Shown: positions 30,735 through 41,483 of the stretch, piece by piece | Layout of the letters: each line of letters begins with the position of its first letter | Position numbering within the stretch: position 1 is the stretch's first letter | Origin: Acrasis kona | Lineage: Eukaryota > Heterolobosea > Eutetramitea > Acrasida > Acrasidae | Direction of reading: 5' to 3' | NCBI GenBank assembly: GCA_026419775.2 | Contig: JAOPGA020001182.1 | Span: forward strand, 1-41,563 | DNA: 41,563 nucleotides | Position numbers and translations under genes: made by a program | The notes under the pieces: model-generated | What the model saw: the letters and a program-made list of their open reading frames with translations, nothing else | What the model was told of the DNA's origin: nothing | Database searches by the model: none

Positions 30735-31331
30735 ATGACAGATCGTGAAAGACCAATTGATGAAGATGAACACAGAGAAGTAGTTACGAATCATATTTGG
30801 TTCTAATATGTACAGATCAAAAAGAGGAGATATGATCAAGATGAAATTGACGATCAAAACAATAAAGAACAGGATCCAGACACACAATATAGTACAGATT
30901 TTGATAATTATCAAAGCCAAACCATAGAAGATACTTCAACAGCTGCAGTGGAACAAGAAGGTTTGCACACATCACTACCTGTCCTACTTACCAATATAGA
31001 GTCTGAGGTAGAAATTACCTATCACAACGAAAGAGTAGAGCAAGCCAGAGTAACCGTAGCAGAAATTAATTCCAGAATGGAGGACCTTCAAAATAGTAAC
31101 TGACGCACTTCGAAATTTAACTAACCACCAGACTTTATGAGTGAGATTTCAAACATTATCAACAAATTCCTTTCAGACTTATCGACAGCCTCTATCACAA
31201 GATCAGAAAGAATCACAAAGGACATGGAAAAAGTAGAGCAAAAGTTTTTGATTAATGTTGATAAGCAAAAACAAATGCAGCATGCGAAGAGTTTGACTGA
31301 AAGATTGTATAATGAAGTCGGAAATTCTTAA
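30735..31331 (+). CDS. Small coiled-coil protein, uncharacterised
   Basis: Three exons: 30735-30779, 30816-31095 and 31132-31331; two 36-nt GT..AG introns, the second with a TTTAACTAAC branch-like motif. 174 aa: MTDRERPIDEDEHRE, joined to IKKRRYDQDEIDDQNNKEQD, an acidic disordered stretch, then helices IESEVEITYHNERVEQARVT and MSEISNIINKFLSDL, and a C-terminal coiled coil (DMEKVEQKFLINVDKQKQM). A basic KKRRYDQ cluster could be a nuclear signal. The TAA stop is followed by AATAAA within 15 nt. The size and helix pattern resemble subunits of small coiled-coil complexes, but I cannot name it. It lies 55 bp upstream of the AIRIM-like gene, on the same strand. Confidence 0.6.
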
Positions 31332-31386
31332 CGTTCAATAAATATGTACTGTGTCTCATTCTATTGTCACATCTTTTTTTTTTGTA

Positions 31387-32145
31387 ATGAATGAAGCGAA
31401 CATAAGGTACAGAAACCTATTTCACAAGGTGCTGTCCCAGGTTGAAATATGGCAAAATACTACACAAGCTATATCAGACCTACTAGAATCCCTTGTTGAA
31501 GATACATCAAAGTGGGACGCGATGAATGCAACAAAAACTACATCTTTTGGAGTATTGCAGATGTTTCCGCAAACAATACAACTAATACAAAGCACCTATA
31601 TTAAAAGATTAGAAGATACACTATCAGCGATAAAGACCAATATGCAAGTCTTCGTCACATACTCTACAATTCTCACACAATGCACAGACAAAGTCAACAA
31701 TCCGTATGTGAAGAGCTCCGACAACTGCAACAAGAGGGATTTCTTTATTATTCAAAATCACATACAAACCTGTCTAATCATTTCGGAATATCAAGGAATG
31801 TTGAAAAATCACAGAAAAATAATTTAAAGTCGAAAATTGAGATGGACCAAGACAAGTTGTTATCGGATGGCGTTGGGTTAATTTCTGATCACTTGTCTTC
31901 GCTACAAGAAATTTACATATCATTTGAAAAAGAGTAATCTCTTCTTGACTAATTCTTCTAACTGCTGTAGATCCTATGAAAAGTTTAAAATCTTGGAGCA
32001 AGTTGATTATGAAAAATCATCTTCGGAAATATCAAGACTGCATCAGCTTTACATCAAACCGTTTAAGTACATTAATATTGACTACATATTAGGTGCAATT
32101 CAAAGGGCGGAGTCATCTGTTGTTAATAATAAAAATGTGTTTTAA
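31387..32145 (+). CDS. AIRIM/C1orf109-like helical protein
   Basis: Proposed exons 31387-31703, 31796-31933 and 31971-32145; 209 aa, close to the 203 aa of human AIRIM (C1orf109). The N-terminal helices (NLFHKVLSQVEIWQ.., then FGVLQMFPQTIQLIQ) match the AIRIM pattern LKKCFPVVEEQQGLWQ..ALRAFPDLKERL in order and spacing. The C-terminus SRLHQLYIKPFKYINIDYIL parallels RHYRKSYLKRKYLLSSI. Known: AIRIM is a subunit of the SPATA5-SPATA5L1-CINP AAA-ATPase complex in late 60S ribosome biogenesis. The first intron (31704-31795, 92 nt) is twice the length of any other here; its interior is open in two frames. A frameshift instead of an intron is possible and would give about 240 aa. The identification is by eye. 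Confidence 0.45.
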
Positions 32146-32244
32146 AATAAGAGGTATCTTGTAAACCTCTTCGGCTTGTAAAATCTATTAATGTTTGATG
32201 AAAAGGTTTTGAATCAATCTTGAAACCATTATATTTATAATAAA

Positions 32245-32508
32245 ATGAAGCAGAGCGTGATTGTCCTGGTCCTATTTATGTTCACACTATGTTTTGCTCA
32301 GTTCTTAGACACTAACCAGTTCGGGACTGCTGGGTTTTATGTTGGCATTGTACAAAATCAACTACTCAATCATAAACCAAACAAACTCAGAGACCACAGA
32401 GGTGGTTTATTTAAACTGAGCAAGGTGCATGGAACACATTTGGGTATTCACAAGGAGGCACTCAATAAATTTATAATTAACAACAATAAAATACAGTCAA
32501 ACTTGTAA
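32245..32508 (+). CDS. Small secreted protein
   Basis: 87 aa. A clear signal peptide (MKQSVIVLVLFMFTLCFA, probable cleavage before QF) precedes a short basic mature chain rich in His, Lys, Asn and Leu (NHKPNKLRDHRGGLFKLS, then KVHGTHLGIHKEALNKF). No cysteines in the mature part and no known family. Possible roles such as a peptide signal or matrix component are guesses. TATA-like ATATTTATAATAAA lies just upstream of the ATG. Confidence 0.55.
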   Translation: MKQSVIVLVLFMFTLCFAQFLDTNQFGTAGFYVGIVQNQLLNHKPNKLRDHRGGLFKLSKVHGTHLGIHKEALNKFIINNNKIQSNL

Positions 32509-32536
32509 TTTTCAATAACATGATGTTTACTTTGAA

Positions 32537-33445
32537 TTACATATTTTTAAGATCATTTTCTTTGCATATAGCAGAGATTTTCTTGGTTTCTGTCACATAA
32601 ATGTTTGCCATAAAATTACCAAGAATATTAAGGGATTGAACCCACCCAGGAAACCAACCTCCTGGCTCTGCACTAATGTACCTCTCCCATACAATAATAC
32701 CCGAATCAAACAATGAGATCCTATCCATGGATGGTGTTTGGAAACCATTTACTTGATTTGGGGCCAAATCTGACATTTGATGAAACATGATCATGTACTG
32801 ATCAACTAAAGCTCCTGTTGTGAAATTCACAAAAGAAGGCGCTTTGTGCATATTATGATCTTTTAGACTCAGATGTGTTACCATCATTGACGTGTTCCTG
32901 ATGGGTAAAATAGGCGACACAGGGAAACCTGAATATGCACGAATCTGTTTAATGTTTGAAGATTCAAGGCAACGAATGTCTTTCGAGAAACTAAGCTGTC
33001 CATCATTCCATGATTTGTTGATTATATTGTATAAGGGATGAGAGAGGTTGAAAGTTGTGCTGGACGTGAGATACACCAAGTTATCGAACAAAAGTTGGGC
33101 ATTGTGTGCTTTGTCTCTGTTCAGTATAACTCTTGTTCGGAATTGCGGATATTCGTAGTCGAGCACTCCTTGACGCGATTCTACTTTTTGCATGCTTGTA
33201 TCTATCCTTTCCACGGAGGTATCCTCTCGAGTCTCACGTAGCACAGTGATCTTACCGTTTTTGTTCGTCTCCTCTTCCAGGACTGATATTAGATTTTTAG
33301 CCATGCTTAAGACAAACTGTTCGTCACAAAAAATCTTGGGGTTATATGAGTAGTCTCGGAACAATCGATCATATTCAGATGCAATGTTGTGAATATAAAA
33401 GATGAGAGAAGCAACCACAGCAACAATGAATGCCAAACGTAACAT
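32537..33445 (-). CDS. Membrane-anchored START-like lipid-transfer domain protein
   Basis: 302 aa, ATG at 33445. One N-terminal hydrophobic segment (LAFIVAVVASLIFYIHNIA, residues 4-22) acts as signal anchor or signal peptide. The C-terminal 200 residues resemble a START domain: INKSWNDGQL near the middle, FPVSPILPIRNTSMMVTH in the place of the family's P-x-S-x-R-D-x-V block, and GGWFPGWVQSLNILGNFMAN, which matches the START C-terminal helix preceded by G-G-x-x-P-x-W. Known: START domains carry sterols or phospholipids. The central cavity residues cannot be judged by eye, so the family assignment is moderate. It is convergent with the small secreted gene, 28 bp apart. Confidence 0.5.
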   Translation of the reverse strand: MLRLAFIVAVVASLIFYIHNIASEYDRLFRDYSYNPKIFCDEQFVLSMAKNLISVLEEETNKNGKITVLRETREDTSVERIDTSMQKVESRQGVLDYEYPQFRTRVILNRDKAHNAQLLFDNLVYLTSSTTFNLSHPLYNIINKSWNDGQLSFSKDIRCLESSNIKQIRAYSGFPVSPILPIRNTSMMVTHLSLKDHNMHKAPSFVNFTTGALVDQYMIMFHQMSDLAPNQVNGFQTPSMDRISLFDSGIIVWERYISAEPGGWFPGWVQSLNILGNFMANIYVTETKKISAICKENDLKNM

Positions 33446-34094
33446 TTCTAATTACTTGTGAAAACATTCTTCCACTTTATGACAGGCAGATCATCTGTCA
33501 AATACATATGGTAATGGCCACTTGAAATGATTGTACAGATAAGTATAATGTACAGATAAGGATGACCCAAGGCGACGTTTCAAGAAGAACCACAAAGTTT
33601 TACCTTGGAATTTCAAAACATGAGTACTATCAAATTCTCTTATTGCTTCAATACCCATGAGCTCCAGGCATCATTTTCTCTTTCTGTGCTCCACAAAATT
33701 TCTACAATACATATGGAAACTTCCCACTCCATTTGGACTGCTATATATGTGTTTACTAGGCAAATTATGAACACGAGCAATCACCTTCTCGGGAATTTCG
33801 GTGATTTGTATATATATAATTTTAGTGTAGGGTACTTATAATTGTTGACGGGGTTTGTAGAACTGAACTACCAATAAACTTTCAGGCTATCCCTGTTTTA
33901 TAAAAAAAGCTCCAGACATCATTCACATATTCAGTGTTCAGCCCAAGACTAGTATGCAAATTCCTACGAGGATTATACTGTGCCTTTAATACATCATGCT
34001 TTCATAGGTGCACAAAACAAATTTTATGACAAATAGTGCAGTTGTGAGGATTGATTGTAGTCAACCAAACAATACAGATTTCAATCATAGTTAT
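33446..34094. other. Intergenic region between START-like gene and cyclase
   Basis: 649 bp. A direct repeat GTACAGATAAG occurs twice near 33533-33557 (TGTACAGATAAGTATAATGTACAGATAAGG), in the 5' region of the START-like gene; it could be a GATA-type regulatory element. A plus-strand frame from 33620 lacks domain content and is not called. Confidence 0.4.
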
Positions 34095-36368
34095 TTATTT
34101 CTCAGTTAGATTGATTACACCATTCCAATCTGATGGAGTGTGCTCGATATATTCGTTACATAGTTTGATCTTCTTCTCAACAACATAATCTACATGACCT
34201 TTCATATTTTTCAAGGCTGTAAATTCGTTTAAAGCATTTGTAAAATCTCCTTTCTGGAACAAATTATATGCATTCTCATACATTTTGTACTCTTCTGGGA
34301 ATTCGCCATCATCATAAACTAGCTCATATACGGTACACGGGACAGTTTTCCCCTTTACAACAGTGGTCGCTAGCGTCCGCACCCTAATATACTCATTCTG
34401 AACCATATAGTCGATATCATCTGTTATTTGTAGTTCGTTGTCATAGCGTTGTAGATTAATACTCCTCAGCATTGCCTCGTATACTACATCGGACATGATC
34501 ATACAAGAACCAAAGTACTTATTCGCTCCCTCCAATCTACTTGCAAGATTAACTCCATTTCCCATACAAGTATAACTGAGTCTTTGTGGGGACCCAAAAT
34601 TACCAACAAGCACATCAGAACAATGCATTCCAATGCGAACATGAATAGATGGCTTTCCCTCCTCCAACATTCTTTCTCTGAAACCACTAACAAATTGTTG
34701 TATCATGATTGCTGCTTTGGCCATTTTGAGTTCCATGTGTTCCACTCTGTTTGGCGCTCCCCAGAATGCCATAATGCAGTCGCCTATATACTTGTCAATC
34801 TGACCCTCTTGCGATAAAATAATTCTGCTACACTCTCCGAATAAGGTGCTCATAACATATAGCAAATCCTCAGAGGCCAACATTTCGGATATTGTTGTAA
34901 AATCCGCAACGTCCATGAAAAAGATGCAACACCTCTTTCTACGAAGTCCCAACTCTGCTTCTTGGTTGGATGTAACCAACTGTAGAACGAGCTCTCTGGG
35001 TATGTATTTCTGGAAACTGCGTAAGGTAGATAACATTGATTTAAAGTTCTTTTGTAACGACTTAATCTCGAAGATCTCGCTATTCTTCTTGAGAGTGGTT
35101 TTGATGGTATCAGAGTCCAAATTTAAGTTTTGAATCTCCGTGAAACACTTTGACAACGAATTCAACGTTCTCAAAAATGTATATGTCAACACAAAACTAA
35201 TCAACAAGGACACCATTAGAATTGCAATGGACACGTATAAGGTGTTGAAACTAAACTGTACCACTGGTCCAAAGTATTCTGAATCTGGTAGAGCCACGAA
35301 TATGCTATAGTTCTGACCATTTCTCTCGATAACTGATCTTAACACTGTTGATGGACCTGATCCTGGAATATCCATTTTTACTTCCGTACCAAATTTATCA
35401 ACGCCACCAACATCGGCGATGACTTTACACAATGCAATCATAGATGTGTGATTGGACGAGCATGGAACGGTTCCATTGGTGATTCCGCTTGTGGAATCAG
35501 AAACAATGACCGCGTTTTCTTGTAAAACGGCCACGAATCCACCTTGACTAGGGTTTATTTGAATCAAACGATGCTTGATGGTTGTAGAGAAGAAATTAAC
35601 GTTGATCATTCCTATGAATTGTCCATTTGGTTTGTATGGTAGGGCAAAACCAATTAGGAAAATGTTTGGTCTCCCCTGATAAAGTGATACTGACGTGTAC
35701 ATTCCTGATGGCGGCGATAATAATGACTTTTGGAAATCTGTAATGATTACAGAATAGTTACTAAAGGAACCACTGGTGGGATTGATGACGTTAAGTAGAG
35801 GAAAGGAGGATTCATTTAAAAATCCCTTCCTGACTCCAATCACCGCATCGCTAGTCGTAAATCTCCAATTAGTGGGAGTGCCGGTGGGCTCGTATGTTAT
35901 GGATGTGATTGAGCCGTCCGTTCTTAGTATATTGATGCTGTTACAAATGTCTTGATAAGGCTTCAACGTTGCGTATTGTTGTTTCACGACGGCTAAGCGC
36001 TGCGCTTGTGTAATATTTTCGAAGACGATTTGTGAAGAGTCGAACGATGAACCGATCTGTACCGCCATTTTTTGAGCAGAATCTAGTAGGTTTGTTGCAG
36101 TCGTGACTGCATTCTGTGCGGTTGCCATCCTGAGCTGCGAAAGCAACACTGATACGGCATTATTACCTCCAGCATAAGACAATCCCCATATCACGATGGC
36201 AATCACCGTCAAGAAGAATGTCAAAATCAACAAGAAAATGTTTCGAATGCTAAATTGTGACCTCAATAGTTCTCCCACCTTTCCAAGTTTCGAGTCCTTC
36301 TTTGGCCTACCAACGACACCATGCAATGGTGCGTTCGGCGAGGACGGCGACTGTGGTATTATCATCAT
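34095..36368 (-). CDS. Adenylyl cyclase with extracellular Cache-like sensor
   Basis: 757 aa from the first ATG (36368). Order: short cytosolic N-terminus; TM1 (IFLLILTFFLTVIAIVIWGL); an extracellular domain of about 310 residues with dCache-like features (SITSITYEPTG, GMYTSVSLYQGRPNIFLIGF, GQFIGMINVNFFSTT); TM2 (LYVSIAILMVSLLISFVLTY); a HAMP-like helical linker; and a class III cyclase domain. Metal Asp residues are in FFMDVADFTTISE and YIGDCIMAFWG. The adenine-type Lys is in IDKYIGDC, and Asn/Arg in NGVNLASRLEGANK, so ATP is the likely substrate. A C-terminal helical tail (YENAYNLFQKGDFTNALNEF..WNGV) is common in bacterial-type adenylyl cyclases. The TAA stop overlaps AATAAA. Confidence 0.92.
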   Translation of the reverse strand: MMIIPQSPSSPNAPLHGVVGRPKKDSKLGKVGELLRSQFSIRNIFLLILTFFLTVIAIVIWGLSYAGGNNAVSVLLSQLRMATAQNAVTTATNLLDSAQKMAVQIGSSFDSSQIVFENITQAQRLAVVKQQYATLKPYQDICNSINILRTDGSITSITYEPTGTPTNWRFTTSDAVIGVRKGFLNESSFPLLNVINPTSGSFSNYSVIITDFQKSLLSPPSGMYTSVSLYQGRPNIFLIGFALPYKPNGQFIGMINVNFFSTTIKHRLIQINPSQGGFVAVLQENAVIVSDSTSGITNGTVPCSSNHTSMIALCKVIADVGGVDKFGTEVKMDIPGSGPSTVLRSVIERNGQNYSIFVALPDSEYFGPVVQFSFNTLYVSIAILMVSLLISFVLTYTFLRTLNSLSKCFTEIQNLNLDSDTIKTTLKKNSEIFEIKSLQKNFKSMLSTLRSFQKYIPRELVLQLVTSNQEAELGLRRKRCCIFFMDVADFTTISEMLASEDLLYVMSTLFGECSRIILSQEGQIDKYIGDCIMAFWGAPNRVEHMELKMAKAAIMIQQFVSGFRERMLEEGKPSIHVRIGMHCSDVLVGNFGSPQRLSYTCMGNGVNLASRLEGANKYFGSCMIMSDVVYEAMLRSINLQRYDNELQITDDIDYMVQNEYIRVRTLATTVVKGKTVPCTVYELVYDDGEFPEEYKMYENAYNLFQKGDFTNALNEFTALKNMKGHVDYVVEKKIKLCNEYIEHTPSDWNGVINLTEK

Positions 36369-36500
36369 TTTCGTAAACACACACTACAGTGATGACGTCC
36401 CAAAAGGGAGATGGGTCCGTTGGGAATAAATCTAAAAGTAGTGAATTATCCCGAGAATAGGAAAAAAAAAGTTTCACCAAAAAATCTCAATCATTTATTT

Positions 36501-39500
36501 TTAAGCTCCTTCCAAGTACTGTTGAACATACTGCTGCACTTGTTGCGTCAACACCTCATCCTGACTCCTGACCGTCAATCTAAACACTTGCTTTTGAGCG
36601 TTCACCTGAATGCGCAACAATACATTGGTGCGGTTGTTGTTGTCTCCGAAAAAGACACCTGCAGCCACCACGTTCAATGGACTGGGATCGATATTCTCCA
36701 ACACTGCAATGTTGAATCCATCCCTTAGCAATGCCTTTGTATTGTCCACGTTCAAGTATTGTTCGCTCTGTTTAAAGATGCGAACGCTCTCCTGTGGAGT
36801 GTCCTTTGGAATGGCATTCCATTGAGCAAAGAAGGCATCGGCGCTGTTGAGCGGCAATGGTTCGATAAACTTGTGAACGGCGATGGGCAATTTCACATTA
36901 AATCTGAAAAATTTGCGATTGAATTCGAAATGCAACACCAACGTGATGGCATCGCTGAATGCTCCCTTGCACACCACGTTCACGTATTGGCTGCTTTGTG
37001 CCTTGGCAGCAATCAACGGCGTCACGTTGCTCATGGTAACGTCCAACAGCGGGTGCTGGCTCACGTCGGCACGGAACTGAGTGATGGTTTGATTGGACTT
37101 GTTTCCGTAAAAGATGTTGAGCCTTCCCTTGTTGCCGTGGAATTCGCTCTTGAATTTGACCTGAAGATTTTCGTCTTCGATGGCCACTCCATCCCTGCTC
37201 ACCAACAATTGACGCAACTTGTTTTGAGCGTCTTGGTGCACGGCAGCGTTTTGTTCCGCTTGTTCGTTGAGCGACGTGGCCATCATCAAATCCTCGATGC
37301 TAGCGCCGCCCATTTGTTGTTTTCTTTGTGCAGCCAAATTAGCTGCATCGGATGCCAAATTGGTGGTGAAGCTTTGTTGTGGTGGTTGTTGATAACCGTA
37401 ATCTTGTTGGTAATTAAAAGATGAATTGTTGCCGATACCAGCGGGTACTCCTCCAAATATTTCGTCCAACATGTCGCCGCCGCCAATGTTATTGTTGCCT
37501 ATGGGCGCAGCGTTATAGTTGGACGATGCACCTCCACCGATAAAATCGGATAGATCGCCACTAGAGGCATTATATCCCAAATCTTCTTCGTCGTTGGGCA
37601 ATGCGGTGGTGCCCACTCCATCATCCAAGAAATCAAACAGGGATGCTGTTTTGGTTTGTGGCGCTTGAGTGGCCAATTGAATGTTTTGTTGTAGCAATTG
37701 ACTGGGTGCGATGAAGGCAGCTGGTTCTTCTTCTTCTTCTTCATCTGCACCTTCGCCGCCGTGTGCTCTCATGCGCTTACGTTCTGCATCGCGATCTTGT
37801 ATGCGCTTCATCACGCTCGATTGACGCTCTGGGAAGTGCGGCATGGCCTCTAGAAGCGTTCCCAGTAGTTTTGTATTTCCTGATTCAATCATCTTGTAGT
37901 ACTCGTTGGCACGTTGTTGTAGTTCGGCATCGATAAATGTTCGGTGTTGGGAGAAGATTTCCTTGACGCTGTCGGTGACGAACGAATCCTGAATGTATAG
38001 ATTGTAGAATTTCATGTAGGCCGATAACATCATGCACTTGGTGGGCACCGACACCATGTCGAATTTGCTCATGAGTAGATCCAATTGAAGCGCCGGTACG
38101 AATTGCTCCTTGTTGCTGATCAAGTATCCAAATTCACCGAGAATGTAACTTCCTAATTTGATGGTGTTTTCGTGCGCTGCGACGCTGCTCATGGCGATGA
38201 ACACGGTTTGACTGGTGTAGCTCTGCAAATCTTCGTCCCTGTTGGTCACGATCTGCACCACTCTGTGCCAAATGTCATCGCTCACGTAATCTCCGGCAGT
38301 GCTGACCAAATTCAAAATCACGTCCACGTACCACGATAGATCCACCGCGAATTTCTCTGCCAAGATGGCAACCTTGAGCACCAATTCCTCGCGAATGGCA
38401 TAGTCGCTTAGGGGCAAGTAGCTCAACAGCTCTCCCACGATTTGACCAGCGTTCACCTTGTTGCACATGCTGTACAATAAATCAAGAGCGCGTCTCCTGA
38501 TGGAAATATCGGGGTCTTTGAGCGCCAACAAGATGGTGTCTTGATTCTTGCGAATGTTGACGATCACTTCGTTGTGTTGCGAATAGGCCATTCTGCTCAT
38601 GGTGTCCAACGATAGGTAGCGAAGATTGGTGTCCCTCTCGCTCAAGTACTTGCCAAGGATTTGAGTGGCGGTGATGAGCACCGTCTTGTCCAAATCATAA
38701 TGGATGGCAACGTTGAGCGCTTCGAAGAATACGGAGTGAGCGGCGTTGGTCTTGCTGACTCCCTTGTTCTTGTCGTTTTGTTTGCTTCTCTCTGCGCCGG
38801 TGATGATGCGATTGATGACTTGAGTGATGTGACTCATCAATCCTTCGTCGGTGGGTACCGAATAGTATTGCAGCAATTGTAACAACTTGCACTGCAACCA
38901 TGGTGCAGGAATGCCATAGTACAAGTAATTGTTGCTGTACTCTCTGTTGAGGACCAACTTGACCAACAAACGAATGGCCTTTTGGACTGCTTCCACGTAA
39001 CTCTTTGGGTCCTTCTCCACCATGCCCAAGATTAGGGACATGACGCTGGTGATGACTCCCAAATCCTTTCCATTCAACAAGGCAATGACGCGACTTGCCC
39101 AGGCATCAGGCGGCAAGATTTCTGGATACTTGCGGTACAACCTGAGCAGGGTGAGCGCTGCTTTTTTCCTAACCAATAATTTGGTATCTCCGCTCAATAG
39201 TAATTTTTGAACATCGTCGGCGAGGGCTTCTGCTTGTTCCTTGCCACCAATGTTGGCGATGGCGGTCAATCCCAAACATTGGTCGTTTGGATCTCTCGAG
39301 GCCAAATCACGTTTGATGGAGTTGGTAATCAAAGTAAGCAATTCGTGACCTTCGTTTAGTAACAAGGTACATGCCAAATAACCCTACATAATAAGAATTG
39401 GTTTAAATGTTGCGCATACGGTGTGTTTCTCGGAATACTTGTCCGCTGAGAGCAAGTTTACGGCCTCAATGTGACCAAAGTCAATGTCGTAACCGAGCAT

Positions 39501-39722
39501 ATAAATATACAATAGCTTTGATACGTATTTTTTGCGATCATAACCCTTCAAATTGGCGGAAGTTTTGAATTTAGTTCTAATTTTTGCAAGCTCCTTATCA
39601 ACGCGCTTTTGTTCGGCCTCCTTTGTTGTGCCTGCGAGAATAAATTAAAAAACTCGAAACAAAGTATCAAACTAACTCTTTCTGATCTCAGAAATGAACA
39701 CTGACAAACCTCGCATATCCAT
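36501..39722 (-). CDS. AP2A: AP-2 complex subunit alpha (alpha-adaptin)
   Basis: Three exons: 39722-39677, 39631-39420 and 39383-36501; introns 45 and 36 nt; 1046 aa. The start [16 protein letters not shown] joins exon 2 ([20 protein letters not shown]), then [20 protein letters not shown], then exon 3 [12 protein letters not shown]. These are the textbook alpha-adaptin N-terminal blocks. Exon 3 holds the HEAT solenoid, including [20 protein letters not shown], then an acidic Gln/Asn/Gly-rich hinge (about residues 650-770) with DLLD-like and FGG motifs, and the C-terminal ear ([21 protein letters not shown] onward to the platform domain). AP-2 alpha binds PI(4,5)P2, dileucine cargo and accessory proteins in clathrin endocytosis. 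Minus-strand AATAAA lies just after the stop. Head to head with epsin. Confidence 0.96.
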
Positions 39723-40256
39723 TTTCGCAGAAGGGTGGTTAATAGTACCGATGAAGGCTTCTGTTTTCGGAGAAAATTAATCTTGCTAGATGGTTGACAA
39801 AGTCGGCCAATCAAGTTTATAACGAGCAAAATGCCTTACTCATGACCCATATAGCATAAACCTATGGATATAATAATTGACTTACCACAGTTTGGTAAAA
39901 TGTTGGGAATGTTGGGCAATGAGTGGTAGGAGTGCAGCTTTTATTATAGACAGATTGCACATTACTGCATGATGCATCTTATGGATTTATCAAATTTAGT
40001 GGATGTACAATAACTGGTAGAATTTGTCATGCTAGAGGATCATCTTTTGTATAATCTTATAAAATTACATATCATCATTATTCTTTTTATTATTTTTTAT
40101 GTATCATGTTTTAAATCAATACTGAATTCTACAAACATCTTGATTCATTCAATACGTAATATTGAGCAACACATGTATTCGTTCAATACCCCGCAGGTGG
40201 TGCAAAGATTACAAAACGGATTATAATCAACTCAACCTTGATAACGTAACCACACA
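39723..40256. promoter_or_regulatory. Shared divergent promoter region of AP-2 alpha and epsin
   Basis: 534 bp between two divergent start codons (39722 minus, 40257 plus). AT-rich, no gene. No specific motif is proven; the role as bidirectional promoter is inferred from the gene arrangement. Confidence 0.45.
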
Positions 40257-41474
40257 ATGAACTATATCAAGAACATCCGCAACGCTGCTTTGTATGCGCC
40301 ATACGAGATTAAGGTCAGAGACCTCACCTCAAACGATCCATACCCAGGAAACGCACAAAAGGCAAGAAAAGATGTAGCCGAGGCAACTGGCAATTATGAG
40401 AGTTTTTTGATGACCATGCGTGTTCTTTGGGAGCGTATGGCAGACACCGGTAAGAACTGGAGACACGTCTACAAAGGCTTGCAGTTACTTGAGTACTTGT
40501 TGGTATACGGACACGAAAACGTTGTTCATGATGCCAAGAACAACATTGGAAAAGTCAAAATTTTGAAAACCTTTGCGTACATTGACGAGCACACATTCAA
40601 CGACTATGGAGAGGGTGTGAGAAGACTGGCAGAGAGAGTTCTAGGAACCTTGAGCGAGGACCACAAGCTAGACGAGTACAGAGCACTTGCCGATAAAGGA
40701 CAATTCCAAGGATTCCCCAAGTTGACCGAACCTTCTCAATATAGCCAAAAGAATTCAAAGAACCAACCCCAAAGGCAACCTCAACGCCGTGAAGAGGATG
40801 ACGAACCACGCAGACAACCTCAAAGACAGGCCCAACAACACTACGACGACGACGACAGAGCGCCACGTAGACAACCTCAACAACAACAAAGATCTCGTTA
40901 TGATGATGACGAAGACGACAGACCACCACAAAGGCAACAACCACCACAAAGACAACCCCAACAACAACAACAAAGATCCCGCTACGATGACGACGAAGAC
41001 GACAGACCACCCCAAAGACAACAAAGACCACCGCAATCCCCCCAACAAAGAAGTCAACAGTATGACGACTCTTATGATGAGCGCAGAGCTCCTCAACAAC
41101 AATATCAATCAGAGTATGGAGATGCTCCACAAAACAGACCCAACCAATCAGGTCTGGACTTTTTCTTTGATGACGAAGTGGAGATTGCGTTCCAACAGGC
41201 ACCACCACAAGCCAGAAGTCCTACTTCGGTAGTTGCACCACCACCAGTGCCCTACTCACCCGCCCGTCGCTCGTCCCCCATCCAACAGCAACAACAACAA
41301 TACTATGATGAGCAACCACAACAATCATCCAGCAGCGGCGAGAGATTGGAATTGGAAAATCTCAGGAGCGAACTTTACAGAGTTTTGAAGGAAAATGAAT
41401 CAATGAAGGAGGAGCTCGTAAGCACAAAAGCCAAGTACGAGGAGTTGTGGAAGAGCATGGAGTCGAGACAATAA
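40257..41474 (+). CDS. Epsin (ENTH-domain endocytic adaptor)
   Basis: 405 aa, one exon. The ENTH domain spans residues 1-150: ALYAPYEIKVRDLTSNDPYP, GNAQKARKDVAEATGN, WRHVYKGLQLLEYLLVYGHE, FAYIDEHTFNDYGEGVR. Known: ENTH binds PI(4,5)P2 through basic residues and its N-terminal amphipathic helix 0, here MNYIKNIRNAA. Residues about 165-270 are a Gln/Pro/Arg/Asp tandem repeat (RSRYDDDEDDRPPQRQ). GLDFFFDDEVEIAF could be a clathrin-box-like motif. The C-terminus is a coiled coil (LELENLRSELYRVLKENESM). No DPW or UIM motif is obvious, which differs from animal epsins. AATAAA overlaps the TAA stop (CAATAAAC). Confidence 0.93.
   Translation: MNYIKNIRNAALYAPYEIKVRDLTSNDPYPGNAQKARKDVAEATGNYESFLMTMRVLWERMADTGKNWRHVYKGLQLLEYLLVYGHENVVHDAKNNIGKVKILKTFAYIDEHTFNDYGEGVRRLAERVLGTLSEDHKLDEYRALADKGQFQGFPKLTEPSQYSQKNSKNQPQRQPQRREEDDEPRRQPQRQAQQHYDDDDRAPRRQPQQQQRSRYDDDEDDRPPQRQQPPQRQPQQQQQRSRYDDDEDDRPPQRQQRPPQSPQQRSQQYDDSYDERRAPQQQYQSEYGDAPQNRPNQSGLDFFFDDEVEIAFQQAPPQARSPTSVVAPPPVPYSPARRSSPIQQQQQQYYDEQPQQSSSSGERLELENLRSELYRVLKENESMKEELVSTKAKYEELWKSMESRQ
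40790..41050 (+). repeat. Gln/Pro/Asp/Arg tandem repeats in epsin
   Basis: At least three imperfect copies of a unit reading R-S-R-Y-D-D-D-E-D-D-R-P-P-Q-R-Q (nt 40888-40935 and 40972-41020, plus a related earlier unit near 40840). The DNA copies are close (AGATCTCGTTATGATGATGA and AGATCCCGCTACGATGACGA), with mostly synonymous differences, so the amino-acid unit is conserved. Confidence 0.75.
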
Positions 41475-41483
41475 ACAATACTT

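Noticed and set aside
36759..37424. 221-residue plus-strand open frame
   Set aside because: Antisense of the AP-2 alpha ear and hinge, which is unambiguous on the minus strand.
40597..41208. Minus-strand Val-rich open frames under epsin
   Set aside because: Antisense of the Gln/Asp repeats; no start context or domain.
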